A stretch of DNA of 64,000 nt from Dipteris shenzhenensis (Eukaryota; Polypodiophyta; Polypodiopsida; Gleicheniales): the NCBI GenBank assembly GCA_047967505.1, contig CM106541.1; one strand, 5' to 3'. The notes beneath the pieces are model-generated. The model had not been told where the DNA came from. It ran no database searches and saw only the letters and a list, made by a program, of their open reading frames with translations. The position numbers were made by a program, and so were the translations under genes. Positions within the stretch are counted from its first letter, which is position 1, and each line of letters opens with the position of its first letter. Shown piece by piece: positions 63,720 to 64,000 of this stretch.

Positions 63720-64000
63720 CTAGATGAAAAACTCTACTTGACCTGGGAAAAATTCCTCCTATCAAGAGGAGGGAAGTCAACTGGGGAAAGCACTCTCACA
63801 CCTGCAGAGGGGGAAGCTCTATCCATGGAGCTTTGAACGAGGTGCTCTCCAAGGGTAGAGGGTACAAACTCCTCTAAATCAAACTCTGCCATGTCTGCCA
63901 GAACTGCAAAAGAAATCGTGAATGAGGCAACTGGCACCGGTGTGCGGAGGATCCTTGTGGATGAAGGAGTAGAAGCGATAATCCCCTTGCCTCTGTCAAG
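63720..64000 (-). pseudogene. LINE L ORF1 C-terminal part (partial)
   Basis: Minus-strand frame with ADMAEFDLEEFVPSTLGEH and [11 protein letters not shown], matching the ORF1 C-terminus just upstream of ORF2 in copy A ([23 protein letters not shown]). Cut by the window edge. Confidence 0.65.

Larger units (their letters stand above)
59346..64000 (-). mobile_element. L1-type LINE copy L, minus strand, 3'-truncated, runs off the window
   Basis: Read leftwards: ORF1 C-terminus (64000 to ~63710), ORF2 start at 63703 (MRIVSWNV, with a stop soon after), intact endonuclease frame 62825-63586, linker (to ~62400, with a 45-bp in-frame duplication), RT (62323-61380: [32 protein letters not shown], degraded ADD), post-RT blocks ([18 protein letters not shown] near 61100) and zinc-binding domain ([18 protein letters not shown] near 59930) to RWHF at ~59346. 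There is no 3' UTR or poly(A): the 3' end was lost. Confidence 0.82.

Noticed and set aside
1-64000. CRISPR arrays, tRNA/rRNA genes, bacterial operons
   Set aside because: No regularly spaced repeats, cloverleaf-like genes or rRNA segments were seen; tRNA-Met similarity occurs only as retrotransposon primer-binding sites.

Overview
The window is plant nuclear DNA, most likely from a seed plant with a large, repeat-rich genome. The evidence is one spliced host gene with GT/AG introns, a serine carboxypeptidase-like (SCPL, peptidase family S10) gene on the + strand, together with plant-type L1 LINEs, Ty1/copia elements primed by initiator tRNA-Met and a chromodomain-bearing Ty3/gypsy element. 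I see no bacterial, organellar, rRNA, tRNA or CRISPR content. The species cannot be fixed from the sequence.

Host gene: five internal SCPL exons are legible at 3008-3110 (catalytic Ser, GESYAG), 26446-26483, 38397-38499, 39048-39128 and 39272-39517. Two introns are swollen to about 23.3 kb and 11.9 kb by nested retrotransposons; the last two introns are short and ordinary. The signal-peptide and oxyanion-hole exons, and the exons for the catalytic Asp and His, are not visible here. One extra base at the start of the 38.4 kb exon would shift the frame, so the gene may be broken.

Intron A (3.1-26.4 kb): a minus-strand copia element (about 3.19-13.30 kb, one 216-bp LTR recognisable) is interrupted by a + strand L1 LINE (3.54-7.86 kb) and by a 0.42-kb gypsy gag scrap. 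It is followed by a 5'-truncated L1 (13.30-16.19 kb), degraded LINE and copia gag pieces, a minus-strand L1 with its pyrimidine-rich 5' leader (18.5-22.9 kb), and a divergent L1 (23.0-26.3 kb). Intron B (26.5-38.4 kb) received one L1 copy with a 12-bp target-site duplication. A young gypsy chromovirus (28.54-35.33 kb) then entered that L1 and is flanked by an unusual 92-bp direct repeat.

Downstream of the last visible exon (39.5-64 kb): an old LINE of a second family (ORF1 duplicated internally) is spread from about 40.4 to 49.6 kb and hosts three L1 insertions. A minus-strand L1 (50.7-52.8 kb) abuts a structurally fresh non-L1 LINE with a roughly 1,000-codon open frame (52.8-55.85 kb) and two tandem 3' tails ending in (TTTC)n. 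A copia 5' region (56.44-57.68 kb), a minus-strand ORF1 relic and a nearly full-length minus-strand L1 (59.35 kb to the window edge, endonuclease frame intact) complete the window.

Apart from the SCPL exons, essentially all coding potential is transposon-derived and mostly broken. The most notable points are the non-canonical 92-bp flanks of the gypsy element, the intact non-L1 LINE with its related 3' tails, the templated filler sequences, and the transposon-inflated SCPL introns.
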